Origin: Desulfobulbaceae bacterium | GTDB lineage: Bacteria; Desulfobacterota; Desulfobulbia; Desulfobulbales; Desulfocapsaceae | NCBI GenBank assembly: GCA_003249645.1 | Contig: QKIH01000004.1 | Coordinates: 27,394 to 91,393, forward strand | Length of the DNA stretch: 64,000 nucleotides | Direction: 5' to 3' | Shown: positions 1 through 8,319 of the stretch, in pieces | Position numbering within the stretch: the stretch's first letter is position 1 | How the letters are laid out: every line of letters starts with the position of its first letter | Made by a program: the position numbers and the translations under genes | The notes under the pieces: model-generated | What the model saw: the letters and a program-made list of their open reading frames with translations, nothing else | The model's database searches: none | Told to the model about the DNA's origin: nothing

Positions 1-303
1 TGAATCGTAGAGAAAATAGCCCCCCGGCAGCAGACCGTCGTAATCCTGCCAAAGCGTCTTGTTGTTGACTGCGACGACAAAGTCTACTCCACCACGTCTG
101 CCGAGATAGCCGTAATCGTTTACCCGAACTTCGTACCAGGTTGCAAGCCCCTGGATATTTGAAGGGAAGATGTTTTTGGGGCTGACGGGGATACCAAGCC
201 TGAATATTGCTTTGGCAAACAGATTGTTGGCACTGGCCGACCCGGAGCCGTTAACGTTGGCGAAGCGGATGACAAAATCATTGGTGCTTTCTATTCTATT
301 CAT
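1..303 (-). CDS. 2-oxoacid:acceptor oxidoreductase alpha subunit, N-terminal part (cut by window edge)
   Basis: This is the first ~101 residues of a protein that continues past the left edge. The reading starts at an ATG at 303 and shows the opening of the gamma-type domain found at the N-terminus of KorA-like subunits: a stretch reading FANVNGSGSASANNL, then FPSNIQGL and TWYEVRV. These enzymes oxidise 2-oxoacids to acyl-CoA and pass electrons to ferredoxin in the cytoplasm. The start codon overlaps the stop of the upstream FAD oxidoreductase gene by 8 bp, so the two are probably translationally coupled and work together in electron transfer. The substrate (2-oxoglutarate or another 2-oxoacid) cannot be told from this fragment. 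Confidence 0.75.
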   Translation of the reverse strand, partial: MNRIESTNDFVIRFANVNGSGSASANNLFAKAIFRLGIPVSPKNIFPSNIQGLATWYEVRVNDYGYLGRRGGVDFVVAVNNKTLWQDYDGLLPGGYFLYDS

Positions 304-2128
304 TATCGTTGTATGCCTTCGGTGATTGATAGATGTACTTTAACATTTCCCAGGAGCCGGTCGGGCAGCGCTCTGCACAAAGTCCGCAGTGCAGGCAGAC
401 GTTTTCATCTTTAACCATGACCTTGCCGGTTTTAACCGGTTCTGAAACATAGAGAGATTGCTCCAGGTTGTTAGCCGGAATAGAGAGTGATTTTCTTAAA
501 CTCAGCTCATCGCTGTTTTCGATGAAGTTGATGCAATTTGTCGGGCAGATGTCAACACAGGCATCACACTCGATGCAGGTCGATGCGTCAAATATTGTCT
601 GAACGTCACAGTTAAGACAGCGATACGCCTCTTTCTTGCCGACTTCGCGGTTAAAACCGAGTTCAACTTCTAGCAGCCTGTCCTTCAGGGTTTTGGTTTT
701 GTCGCGGGTTGGGACGCTGAAGCGAAAATCGCTTGAAACCGTGTTGTCATACATCCAGTCATTGAAACCGACTTTCTGGGTTGTCAGACTGGTTGTGGGA
801 GACGGCTGGCTGGTCATGTCCCGGCCTTGCAGGAATCGATGGATGGAAATTGCTGCCTGATGCCCGTGGGCGACTGCGGTAATGATGTTTTTTGGTCCGA
901 AAGCGGCATCACCGCCGAAAAAAATGTTCGGTAAGGATGACTGCAGGGTGTCAGGGTTGAGTTCAGGCAGACCGCGTTTGTTAAAAACAATGCCGGAGTC
1001 CTCTTCTATCCATGGAAAAGCATTCTGCTGACCGACTGCCAACAGAACCTCGTCGCATTCCATAAAGAGCGGAGGCTCCCCGGTTGAAACGAGGCTGCGT
1101 TTGCCTTCCTCATCGTATTGCGGGGTTACACGGTCAAAGTGCATTCCGGCCAGTCTGCCGTTTTCGACAACAAATTCCAGCGGGACATGGTTATCCAGGA
1201 TCGGAATGTCTTCGTGGATAGCGTCTTCAATTTCCCAGGGTGAAGCCTTCATCTCTTCTTTTGGACTTCGAACGACGACTTTCACCTTTTCTCCGCCCAG
1301 CCGCCTTGAGGTACGGCAGCAGTCCATAGCCGTGTTGCCGCCGCCGAGAACCAGAACGCGTTTTTTTATTGAGGTGATGTGTCCGAACACCACTCCGGCC
1401 AGCCAGTCTATGCCGATATGGATAAAATTGTCGCCTTCCTGGCGACCGGGCAGATCTGCTAGATCCCTGCCTTTCGGTGCACCGGTTGCAATGAATACAG
1501 CGTCATAACCCTTGTCAGTGATTTCTTTGAGGCTTTCGACTCTATGGTTGAAGATGGCGTTAACACCCATATTGATAATGTAGCCAACCTCTTCATCCAG
1601 AATGTCTTCCGGCAGTCTGAATGACGGTACCTGACTCCGCATAAAGCCGCCTGCTTTGTTCTGATCATCGTAAAGGTCGATTTCATAACCGAGCGGCAGC
1701 AGGTCCCGGGCAACAGTAAGTGATGTGGGACCGCCGCCGATGAGTGCTATTTTTTTTCCGTTTTTCTCTTTCGGCACCTTGGGCAGCAGCTGGGTGATGT
1801 CACCCTTATTGTCTGCTGTAACCCGTTTGAGTCGGCAGATTGCCACCGCCTCTTTCTGGATTCTGCCGCGTCTGCAGGCCGGTTCGCAAGGGCGGTCACA
1901 GACTCTGCCGAGGATTCCCGGGAAGACGTTGGATTCCCAGTTGATCATGTAGGCTTCAGTATAACGTTCTTCGGTGATCAGCCTGATGTATTCGGGAACA
2001 GGGGTGTGGGCTGGACAGGCATATTGGCAGTCGATAACTTTATGAAAATATTCCGGATGATTGATGTCGGTTGGTTTCACGTTCTTTACTCCAGAAAAAG
2101 GGCATTTGATTATCAATTTGATAATCAC
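296..2128 (-). CDS. FAD/NAD(P)-dependent oxidoreductase, GltD-like, with 4Fe-4S ferredoxin domain
   Basis: A 610-residue protein of the glutamate synthase small-chain family. The N-terminal cysteine-rich helical Fe-S domain is visible (DCQYACPAH near residue 35 and CDRPCEPACRRG near 80). Two dinucleotide-binding motifs follow: IGGGPTS near 130 for FAD and LGGGNTAMD near 265 for NAD(P). The C-terminus carries two 4Fe-4S clusters (CIECDACVDICP near 520 and CLHCGLCAERCP near 580). It starts at a GTG at 2128 with only a weak upstream ribosome site. The protein overlaps the start of the 2-oxoacid:ferredoxin oxidoreductase gene, so I infer that it shuttles electrons between ferredoxin and NAD(P)H for that complex rather than making glutamate; no large GltB subunit is nearby. 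Confidence 0.85.
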   Translation of the reverse strand: MIIKLIIKCPFSGVKNVKPTDINHPEYFHKVIDCQYACPAHTPVPEYIRLITEERYTEAYMINWESNVFPGILGRVCDRPCEPACRRGRIQKEAVAICRLKRVTADNKGDITQLLPKVPKEKNGKKIALIGGGPTSLTVARDLLPLGYEIDLYDDQNKAGGFMRSQVPSFRLPEDILDEEVGYIINMGVNAIFNHRVESLKEITDKGYDAVFIATGAPKGRDLADLPGRQEGDNFIHIGIDWLAGVVFGHITSIKKRVLVLGGGNTAMDCCRTSRRLGGEKVKVVVRSPKEEMKASPWEIEDAIHEDIPILDNHVPLEFVVENGRLAGMHFDRVTPQYDEEGKRSLVSTGEPPLFMECDEVLLAVGQQNAFPWIEEDSGIVFNKRGLPELNPDTLQSSLPNIFFGGDAAFGPKNIITAVAHGHQAAISIHRFLQGRDMTSQPSPTTSLTTQKVGFNDWMYDNTVSSDFRFSVPTRDKTKTLKDRLLEVELGFNREVGKKEAYRCLNCDVQTIFDASTCIECDACVDICPTNCINFIENSDELSLRKSLSIPANNLEQSLYVSEPVKTGKVMVKDENVCLHCGLCAERCPTGSWEMLKYIYQSPKAYNDNE

Positions 2129-2360
2129 TCTTAGTAAACGTTCTATAAAAAAACGAAGAAAAAATAAAGAGCTATCCTAAAGAATCAGTTGGAACTGTTA
2201 TAAGTCTAACTGATAAATGGTAATATTGAAAAGTAAAAATCAGAAGAAGAGATTAAACGTGCTATGCAGAGGGTTTGGTATTTCCTGTCAATGTTGCAGC
2301 AAATATATAAAAGAAATGAAAGGTCGTTTATTCAGGTTCAACTGATGTGAGGGAGAGAAA

Positions 2361-2383
2361 CCGCCGACCGGTGAGGTCGGCGG
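2361..2383 (-). terminator. Hairpin downstream of ilvD
   Basis: A perfect 9-bp stem (CCGCCGACC / GGTCGGCGG) with a 5-base loop lies 45 bp after the ilvD stop. On the minus strand it is followed by a short T-rich run, so it is a plausible but not ideal Rho-independent terminator. The rest of the 299-bp gap between ilvD and the upstream edge of the FAD oxidoreductase gene shows nothing else I recognise. Confidence 0.55.
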
Positions 2384-2427
2384 TAGATGGGGGCAGATGT
2401 TGCCGGGCGGAAGTTTGTCAATACAGA

Positions 2428-4260
2428 CTATTCAGGCAAAATCCTTACTGCGCCTTCGTCAGCGGAAGAAGCGAACATTGCATACGCTTTCAACGCCTTG
2501 GAAACGACTCTGTTTCGCCCGACCGGTGTAAATGCTGCAACTCCTTTTGCCTCTTCAGCCGATCTTCTGGCTGAGAGCTCTTCGCTGGAAATTGCAACAT
2601 TAATGGTTCGTGCCGGGATATCAATCTCAATGGTATCTCCATCTTCAATCAAACCGATGGCTCCGCCAGCGGCAGCTTCAGGTGAAACGTGACCGATAGA
2701 TAGTCCGGCTGTTCCGCCTGAAAAGCGACCATCGGTGATGAGAGCGCACTCTTTGCCGAGATGGATCGATTTGAGATATGATGTCGGATAGAGCATCTCC
2801 TGCATGCCTGGGCCGCCTTTCGGTCCTTCGTAGCGAATAACAACGACATCTTTTGCGACGATCTTGCCGTTTAATATTGCGTCACAGGCATCTTCCTGGG
2901 AGTGGAAGACGCAGGCACGGCCGGTGAATTTCAGAATGGATTTGTCAACGCCGGCGGTCTTTACTATGCATCCTTTCTCTGCAATGTTGCCGAACAGGAC
3001 AGCGAGGCCGCCGTCTTTTGAATAGCAATTCTCGATATCACGGATACAGCCTTTGGTGCGATCCAGATCAAACTGCTCATATTTTGCACCCTGCGATCCC
3101 ATGACAAGATTGCGGGTTCCTCCGGGAGCACTTGAATAAAGAACTTCTGCTTCTTCGGTGTGAGTGTTGCGGGTGAGATCGTATGCATCCAGGGTCTCTT
3201 TCAGGCTCGGGCTGTCAATGCGATGGACGCTGGTGTCTAGAAGTCCAGCCTTGTCCATTTCTCCCAGGATTCCCATGATGCCGCCAGCACGGTTGACATC
3301 TTCGACATGATACGAGGAGGATGGTGCCACCTTGCAAAGGTTCGGAACCTTGTGGGATAAAGCATCAATATCGTTCATGGTGAAGTCCACTTCGGCTTCA
3401 CGGGCAATGGCGAGCAGGTGCAGAACGGTGTTGGTGGAACCGCCCATGGCAATGTCCAGAGACATGGAATTCATAAACGATGCTCGTGAGGCAATTGAGC
3501 GCGGGAGGACCGACTCGTCTCCGTCCTCGTAATATGCTTTGGCCATTTCCACGATGCGCTTTGCCGCTTTTTCAAACAGTGCTAAGCGGTTTTTGTGGGT
3601 GGCGACAACAGTACCGTTCCCTGGGAAAGCAAGACCGAGAGCTTCGTTCAGGCAGTTCATTGAATTGGCAGTGAAAAGGCCTGAACAGGACCCGCAGGTA
3701 GGGCAGGCGCATCGTTCAACTTCTTCTATTTCCTTGTCTTCAACAGAGGGGTCTGCGGCCATGACCATGGCATCGATAAGATCGAGGCGCTTGTCGCCTT
3801 TGATTCCCGCTTCCATCGGGCCGCCAGATACAAAAATGGCCGGAATGTTGAGACGCATGGCTGCCATCAGCATACCCGGCGTGATTTTGTCGCAGTTGCT
3901 GATGCAGATGATTGCATCGACGCAGTGGGCATTGCACATGTATTCAACAGAATCTGCGATGAGATCACGTGAAGGCAGGGAGTAGAGCATTCCGGAATGG
4001 CCCATGGCAATACCGTCATCGATAGCGATGGTGTTGAATTCGGCAGCAAATGAGCCCTGTGCTTCGACGAGCTTCTTAATCTCCTGGCCGATCTCATGAA
4101 GATGGACATGTCCCGGGACCATCTGTGTAAAGGAGTTGACAATGCCGATAATCGGTTTGCCGAACTGCTCTTCTTTCATTCCATTTGCGCGCCAGAGGCT
4201 TCGTGCCCCGGCCATCCTTCTTCCCTGTGTTGACGTTGCACTTTTAAGTGGAAAAGCCAT
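2428..4260 (-). CDS. ilvD: Dihydroxy-acid dehydratase
   Basis: A 610-residue enzyme of branched-chain amino acid synthesis that dehydrates 2,3-dihydroxy-isovalerate and its methylvalerate homologue to the 2-oxoacids. The length matches the family (about 560-620). Fe-S ligand motifs are present: the [10 protein letters not shown] segment near residue 120 and [10 protein letters not shown] near 195, with the substrate-loop RFSGG near the C-terminus. The ATG at 4260 is preceded by AGGAT at good spacing. The gene stands alone, divergent from the PilT-like gene, with no other ilv gene beside it. Confidence 0.97.
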   Translation of the reverse strand: MAFPLKSATSTQGRRMAGARSLWRANGMKEEQFGKPIIGIVNSFTQMVPGHVHLHEIGQEIKKLVEAQGSFAAEFNTIAIDDGIAMGHSGMLYSLPSRDLIADSVEYMCNAHCVDAIICISNCDKITPGMLMAAMRLNIPAIFVSGGPMEAGIKGDKRLDLIDAMVMAADPSVEDKEIEEVERCACPTCGSCSGLFTANSMNCLNEALGLAFPGNGTVVATHKNRLALFEKAAKRIVEMAKAYYEDGDESVLPRSIASRASFMNSMSLDIAMGGSTNTVLHLLAIAREAEVDFTMNDIDALSHKVPNLCKVAPSSSYHVEDVNRAGGIMGILGEMDKAGLLDTSVHRIDSPSLKETLDAYDLTRNTHTEEAEVLYSSAPGGTRNLVMGSQGAKYEQFDLDRTKGCIRDIENCYSKDGGLAVLFGNIAEKGCIVKTAGVDKSILKFTGRACVFHSQEDACDAILNGKIVAKDVVVIRYEGPKGGPGMQEMLYPTSYLKSIHLGKECALITDGRFSGGTAGLSIGHVSPEAAAGGAIGLIEDGDTIEIDIPARTINVAISSEELSARRSAEEAKGVAAFTPVGRNRVVSKALKAYAMFASSADEGAVRILPE

Positions 4261-4314
4261 GATGTTATCCTGTTGTGTGTGACATATTAGGAGTCAATGC
4301 CAGATTCCTGTTGT

Positions 4315-4395
4315 GTTAAGGCGTCTTAACCATTAGAATAGCTTAATATTCCTGATTTTGGCGCAGAATATACTACAAAATAACCAATATACTAC
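4315..4395. promoter_or_regulatory. Divergent regulatory region ilvD / pilT-like gene
   Basis: The 174-bp gap between the divergent genes holds two notable elements. One is a small palindrome, GTTAAG-gcgt-CTTAAC, at 4315-4330. The other is a direct repeat of AATATACTAC at 4367-4376 and 4386-4395, 19 bp apart (about two helical turns) and both on the side of the PilT-like gene. The TATACT inside each repeat could act as a -10 element, or the pair could be an operator. No protein is assigned to them. Confidence 0.35.
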
Positions 4396-4434
4396 GAATC
4401 AGAGCGGTAATGCACATCTTTTCAGGAGAAGACC

Positions 4435-5610
4435 ATGAAAAAGACTGAAATCGATTATTGGATTCATTCCATGCTGGAGGCGTACAGTGGGGTTTCAGAT
4501 CTCAATATTACTGTTGGAAAAACGCTTCAGGTAGAGGCATCCGGTAAACTGGTCCCCGTACAGGTTGTGCCGCCGATCAATGAAATTACTCCGTTTCAGG
4601 CGGAGACCTTTGCTCTCAACTTAATCGGTAATAATAAACGGCTGCTCTCTGATCTTGTTGAAACCGGTTCCTGTGACTTAAGCTACTCTCTTGGAGACAG
4701 GGCGCGTTTCAGGGTAAACGTTTTTACCCAGAAAGGATGTTTCTCCACAGTCCTTCGTAAACTTGAATCTGAAATTCCATCCATTGAAAAAATGCGATTT
4801 CCCAACGCGTTTCCCAAGATGGCCAAGGAACTCAATGGACTGGTTCTCTTCACCGGTGCAACCGGTACAGGTAAAACAACCTCGCTTGCCGCACTGCTGA
4901 ACCGCATCAACGAAGAACGATCCGTTCATATCGTCACCCTGGAAGACCCTATAGAATATGTGCATCCCCATAAGAAATCGACCTTCAATCAGCGTGAGAT
5001 GGGTGGTGATTTCAGTACCTTTGCCGTCGGCATGAGGGCTGCCCTGCGCCAGGCGCCGAAAGTTATTCTGGTCGGCGAGATGCGTGACCGAGAAACCATG
5101 GAGATCGGTCTGACAGCTGCTGAAACCGGTCACCTTGTATTGTCTACTCTGCATACCATTGATGCCGGTCAGACAATGAACCGTATCCTGGGTATGTTTG
5201 AACAGGAAGAGCAGCCGCAGATCAGAAATCGTCTCTGTGATACCATCCGCTGGGTTGTCAGCCAGCGTCTGCTGCCGAGAATAGGCGGCGGCCGGGTTGC
5301 GGCCATGGAAATCATGCGGACCAGCCTGCGGGTTAAAGACCTTATATTAAACGGTGAGTCGGAAGATAAAACGTATTACGATGTTATCCAGAAAGGTGCG
5401 TCGCTTGAAATGCGGACCTTTGATCAGCATATTCTGGAGCTTTATTCCACGGGGCTGATTACCGAAGAAACGGCAATGATCTACTGCTCACATAAAAATG
5501 AGGTGAGCAGGGGACTTGACAGGATCAAAGCGGAACGCGGTGAGGCAACGACAGATTTGACCGGCCTCAAAATGGAAGAGGAAGAAAAGGAAGACGGTTT
5601 CTTTTTGTAA
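4435..5610 (+). CDS. PilT/PilU-like type IV pilus retraction ATPase
   Basis: A 391-residue member of the secretion/pilus ATPase family. Walker A is GATGTGKTT near residue 141, followed by the Asp box (TLEDPIEY), a Walker B-type stretch (VILVGEMRD) and the His box (AETGHLVLSTLHT). PilT-class proteins power pilus retraction from the cytoplasmic face of the inner membrane. The AGGAGAAG ribosome site sits just before the ATG. It differs from textbook PilT in its first ~90 residues and in an acidic C-terminal tail (EEEEKEDG), so PilT and PilU subclasses cannot be separated by eye. It is followed after 46 bp by a zinc-ribbon protein and no other pilus gene is in the window. Confidence 0.85.
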   Translation: MKKTEIDYWIHSMLEAYSGVSDLNITVGKTLQVEASGKLVPVQVVPPINEITPFQAETFALNLIGNNKRLLSDLVETGSCDLSYSLGDRARFRVNVFTQKGCFSTVLRKLESEIPSIEKMRFPNAFPKMAKELNGLVLFTGATGTGKTTSLAALLNRINEERSVHIVTLEDPIEYVHPHKKSTFNQREMGGDFSTFAVGMRAALRQAPKVILVGEMRDRETMEIGLTAAETGHLVLSTLHTIDAGQTMNRILGMFEQEEQPQIRNRLCDTIRWVVSQRLLPRIGGGRVAAMEIMRTSLRVKDLILNGESEDKTYYDVIQKGASLEMRTFDQHILELYSTGLITEETAMIYCSHKNEVSRGLDRIKAERGEATTDLTGLKMEEEEKEDGFFL

Positions 5611-5656
5611 AACGATTTGAATACATGATACCTTGTAGATTAAGAGAGGGTAGAAT

Positions 5657-6406
5657 ATGAACGTTGACTGTCCAAAATGCGGAAAACAACTCAAGCTTGG
5701 AGAAAAAGCTGAATCGAGTATTTCCTCTATGCCTGCCGGAAAGCTTGTCAAAGTAAAGTGTGTTCAGTGCAGCAATGTCTTTGGTATAAATTCAGGCGGC
5801 GAGGCCGTCAGTCTCAACGCCTCAGATGCTCCTGCTGAGAGCAAGGATAGTGGAAATGCGCCGGAAAAAGCTCTAAAAGGTGATGGCAAAAGTACAGGCT
5901 TTGTGGTAAAGCCGCCTGAACCTCCTGATCTTTCCTGGTTGGCGGATGGCATCTATAACGATCATGAAGTGGTCGAGGAAGTTCCGCTTGCCCTTGTCCT
6001 GATGCGTGACGGTGATGCCAGAACAGGTGTTATAAATGCCATCGAAGGGATCGGGTATAAAGCTGAAACTGCTGATGATGCACAAACTGCCATTGAAAAG
6101 ATGATGTTTGTCAACTATTCAAACGTAGTGCTTCATTCACGTTTTAGTGGCCCCGGCATTAACTCCAGCGAGTTTCATAAGTATATGACCCGGATGGATA
6201 TGTCGAAAAGACGTTATATTTTTTACACCCTGATCGGGCCGGAATTCAAGACGCTCTATAATCTTCAGGCTCTGGCCTATTCGGCAAATCTTGTCGTCAA
6301 TGACAATGAGGTGAAAGATTTTAATGTCATCTTGAGAAGAGTTATTCCTGAGTATGAGGCTCTTTTCGGTCCATTGATGGAAGAGTTGCATATTCAGAGA
6401 AAATAA
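5657..6406 (+). CDS. Zinc-ribbon protein with receiver-like C-terminal domain
   Basis: A 249-residue protein. The N-terminus has the MJ0042-type zinc ribbon (CPKCGKQL at residue 5 and CVQCSNVFG near 36). After an acidic linker the C-terminal ~140 residues look like a receiver fold (PLALVLMRDGD, then a helix/strand pattern), but the phospho-acceptor position appears to be His instead of Asp (VVLHS). It probably cannot be phosphorylated in the usual way. It follows the PilT-like gene by 46 bp with a GAGAGGG ribosome site, so the two are probably co-transcribed; a role in pilus or surface motility control is inference only. Confidence 0.7.
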   Translation: MNVDCPKCGKQLKLGEKAESSISSMPAGKLVKVKCVQCSNVFGINSGGEAVSLNASDAPAESKDSGNAPEKALKGDGKSTGFVVKPPEPPDLSWLADGIYNDHEVVEEVPLALVLMRDGDARTGVINAIEGIGYKAETADDAQTAIEKMMFVNYSNVVLHSRFSGPGINSSEFHKYMTRMDMSKRRYIFYTLIGPEFKTLYNLQALAYSANLVVNDNEVKDFNVILRRVIPEYEALFGPLMEELHIQRK

Positions 6407-6473
6407 TCAGTGACATAGTATCATCCTGTTTGCATTGAAGGGTGTTCTGGTCGCAAAGGTGTTTGGTCCAATC

Positions 6474-7949
6474 ATGCTGCGTAAACTCATCAGCCTGACC
6501 AGAAAAAAGTGGCTTGCTGTTGTCGGGCGCAGGCAATCTCCTGATAATTCTAAAAGTTTTCCCGATCAGCCGCAAGAGGCTGAATATACAAGTGCAGTGC
6601 CTGAGGGCGCGGACATAAAGCCTGCTCCGGATCGTCCTGCAGCGGTTGAGCCGGAGCGCAGGAAATGGTCCCTTGAGCAGTTTCAGGTGGTGCCTGAGCC
6701 TGGTAAAAGCAGGTTTCATGATTTCGATCTGCCTCTTGAATTGATGCACGGTATTTTCGATAAAGGATTCAAATACTGCACCCCTATTCAGGAAAAGGCG
6801 CTTCCAGAAGCGTTGAATCGGGTTGATCTGCTGGCCCAGGCCAATACCGGTACCGGGAAAAGTGCGGTCTTTCTCATTGCTCTGTTCAATAATATGCTGA
6901 AAGCCGGTCGCGTCGGCAAGACTGTCGGAAAACCGAAAGCCCTGGTTGTTGCTCCGACCAGGGAGTTGGTGACTCAGATAGCAAAAGAGGCAGAAGTCCT
7001 GGGCAGATACACCGGCCTCAAAACGATAGCTGTTTACGGAGGCGTAGATTACCAGAAACAGATGCAGACGTTGCAGCGGGAATGTTGTGATCTCATTGTT
7101 GCAACTCCGGGTCGATTGCTTGATTTTGCTTCAAAGCAGGTAGTTTCACTGAAAGAAGTGTCTTCTCTGGTCCTTGATGAAGCGGATCGTATGCTTGATA
7201 TGGGGTTTATTCCCGATGTAAGACGGATAATCAGCAAACTGCCTGATGAAAAATCCCGCCATACCATGCTGTTCAGTGCTACGCTTAGCGAAGAAGTCAG
7301 TAGAATGGCATACAGCTGGTGCAACAAACCGGTAAAGATTGAAATTGAGCCGGAGCAGGTTGCCGTTGATACTGTTGAACAGCTTGTTTATATGGTGAGC
7401 GGGGAAGAAAAATTTGCCGTACTCTATAATCTGCTGCAGCAGAATAAGGATCAGCGGGTAATCGTTTTTGCCAATGAAAAGCGGGAGACGAGGGAGCTTG
7501 TTGATCGGCTGATGCGGCATGGTGTCAGGTGCAGCCTGTTGACCGGTGATGTGGCACAGAATAAGCGCGAAAAAAGGCTTGAAGATTTTCGGTCCGGACA
7601 GATGAAGGTGCTGGTGGCCACAGATGTGGCCGGCAGAGGCTTGCATATAAACGGTATAGAATACGTGGTCAATTACACGCTGCCCTTTGAGCCTGAAGAC
7701 TATGTCCATCGAATAGGCAGAACAGGGCGGGCCGGCAGAAACGGGGTTGCGGTAAGTTTTGCATGCGAGACCGGTTCCTTTGCTATTCCGGAAATTGAAG
7801 AATATATTGGCACAAAAATGCAGTGTTCGGTGCCCGATGATTCTTTGCTTGAGCCTCCTCCTGAGCCCAAACCGAAACAGAAACGAAAAAAACGCTATCC
7901 CAGAAAGTCGCCTCAGAAAAAGCAACAGACTTCAGATAATGTCTCATAA
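6474..7949 (+). CDS. DEAD-box ATP-dependent RNA helicase
   Basis: A ~491-residue RNA helicase. All core motifs are visible: ANTGTGKS (motif I), PTREL (Ia), VLDEADRM (II), FSATL (III) and HRIGRTGRAG (VI). The C-terminal tail is a short basic stretch rich in Lys/Arg/Pro, typical of RhlE/RhlB-type helicases that act on ribosome assembly or mRNA decay. I chose the ATG at 6474; an in-frame TTG at 6435 would add 13 residues. The first ~90 residues before the helicase core are low-complexity and rich in Pro and Glu. It stands alone. Confidence 0.93.
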   Translation: MLRKLISLTRKKWLAVVGRRQSPDNSKSFPDQPQEAEYTSAVPEGADIKPAPDRPAAVEPERRKWSLEQFQVVPEPGKSRFHDFDLPLELMHGIFDKGFKYCTPIQEKALPEALNRVDLLAQANTGTGKSAVFLIALFNNMLKAGRVGKTVGKPKALVVAPTRELVTQIAKEAEVLGRYTGLKTIAVYGGVDYQKQMQTLQRECCDLIVATPGRLLDFASKQVVSLKEVSSLVLDEADRMLDMGFIPDVRRIISKLPDEKSRHTMLFSATLSEEVSRMAYSWCNKPVKIEIEPEQVAVDTVEQLVYMVSGEEKFAVLYNLLQQNKDQRVIVFANEKRETRELVDRLMRHGVRCSLLTGDVAQNKREKRLEDFRSGQMKVLVATDVAGRGLHINGIEYVVNYTLPFEPEDYVHRIGRTGRAGRNGVAVSFACETGSFAIPEIEEYIGTKMQCSVPDDSLLEPPPEPKPKQKRKKRYPRKSPQKKQQTSDNVS

Positions 7950-8010
7950 CATTCAATAAAATTAAACCTCTACGTTTCCTGTTCAGGTATGTCTCAACAG
8001 GTCAAGCAAA

Positions 8011-8031
8011 ACATCCATTTTTTCTGGATGT
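8011..8031 (+). other. Small hairpin between helicase gene and rpsA
   Basis: ACATCCA and TGGATGT form a 7-bp stem around a T-rich 7-base loop, 60 bp after the helicase stop codon. The T-run is in the loop instead of after the stem, so it is a weak terminator candidate at best. Confidence 0.3.
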
Positions 8032-8130
8032 CTCGTGCTGTGTTTGTCTTGCTGCTATCTTGTTAAATCAGCGAATAAAAATGTTGATGGAGCTGTAGAA
8101 AAGAAAAAGACGGCGAGTTAGAAGAAGTGC

Positions 8131-8159
8131 TTGTCTTATCGGTGTTCTTCTGGTATAAA
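8131..8159 (+). promoter_or_regulatory. Probable sigma-70 promoter of rpsA
   Basis: TTGTCT at 8131-8136 and TATAAA at 8154-8159 are separated by exactly 17 bp. Transcription would begin near 8166, which gives a leader of about 150 bases before the rpsA start and places the GGCTTGCT repeats inside that leader. Confidence 0.55.
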
Positions 8160-8176
8160 ATAATGTTCCACTAGGT

Positions 8177-8224
8177 GGCTTGCTGGCTTGCTGGCTTGCT
8201 GGCTTGCTGGCTTGCTGGCTTGCC
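8177..8224 (+). repeat. Six tandem copies of an 8-bp unit (GGCTTGCT)
   Basis: Five perfect GGCTTGCT units are followed by a sixth with one changed base. They lie in the probable 5' leader of rpsA, 96 bp before its ATG. An open frame running through the repeat gives a repetitive hydrophobic peptide joined to S1, but homology of S1 begins only at the ATG at 8320, so the repeat is best seen as non-coding. Being an 8-bp unit, copy-number change by slippage is likely. Confidence 0.9.
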
Positions 8225-8319
8225 CATCAATCCCCTTATTTATTTTGTCTGAAATAACTCAGAGCAAGATTAACCTTAACCTCTTTGGCGCAAGCCAAAA
8301 CAAACGAACAACTAACACT

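Noticed and set aside
7146-7925. Long open frame on the minus strand inside the helicase gene
   Set aside because: It is fully within a well-supported DEAD-box gene, has no motif and no ribosome site; a shadow frame.
8177-8224. CRISPR-like repeat
   Set aside because: The units are 8 bp, directly adjacent and without spacers; it is a simple tandem repeat.
8188-8319. N-terminal extension of S1 through the GGCTTGCT repeats
   Set aside because: It encodes a repetitive hydrophobic peptide that no S1 protein has; S1 homology starts at the ATG at 8320 and the probable transcript leader explains the sequence.
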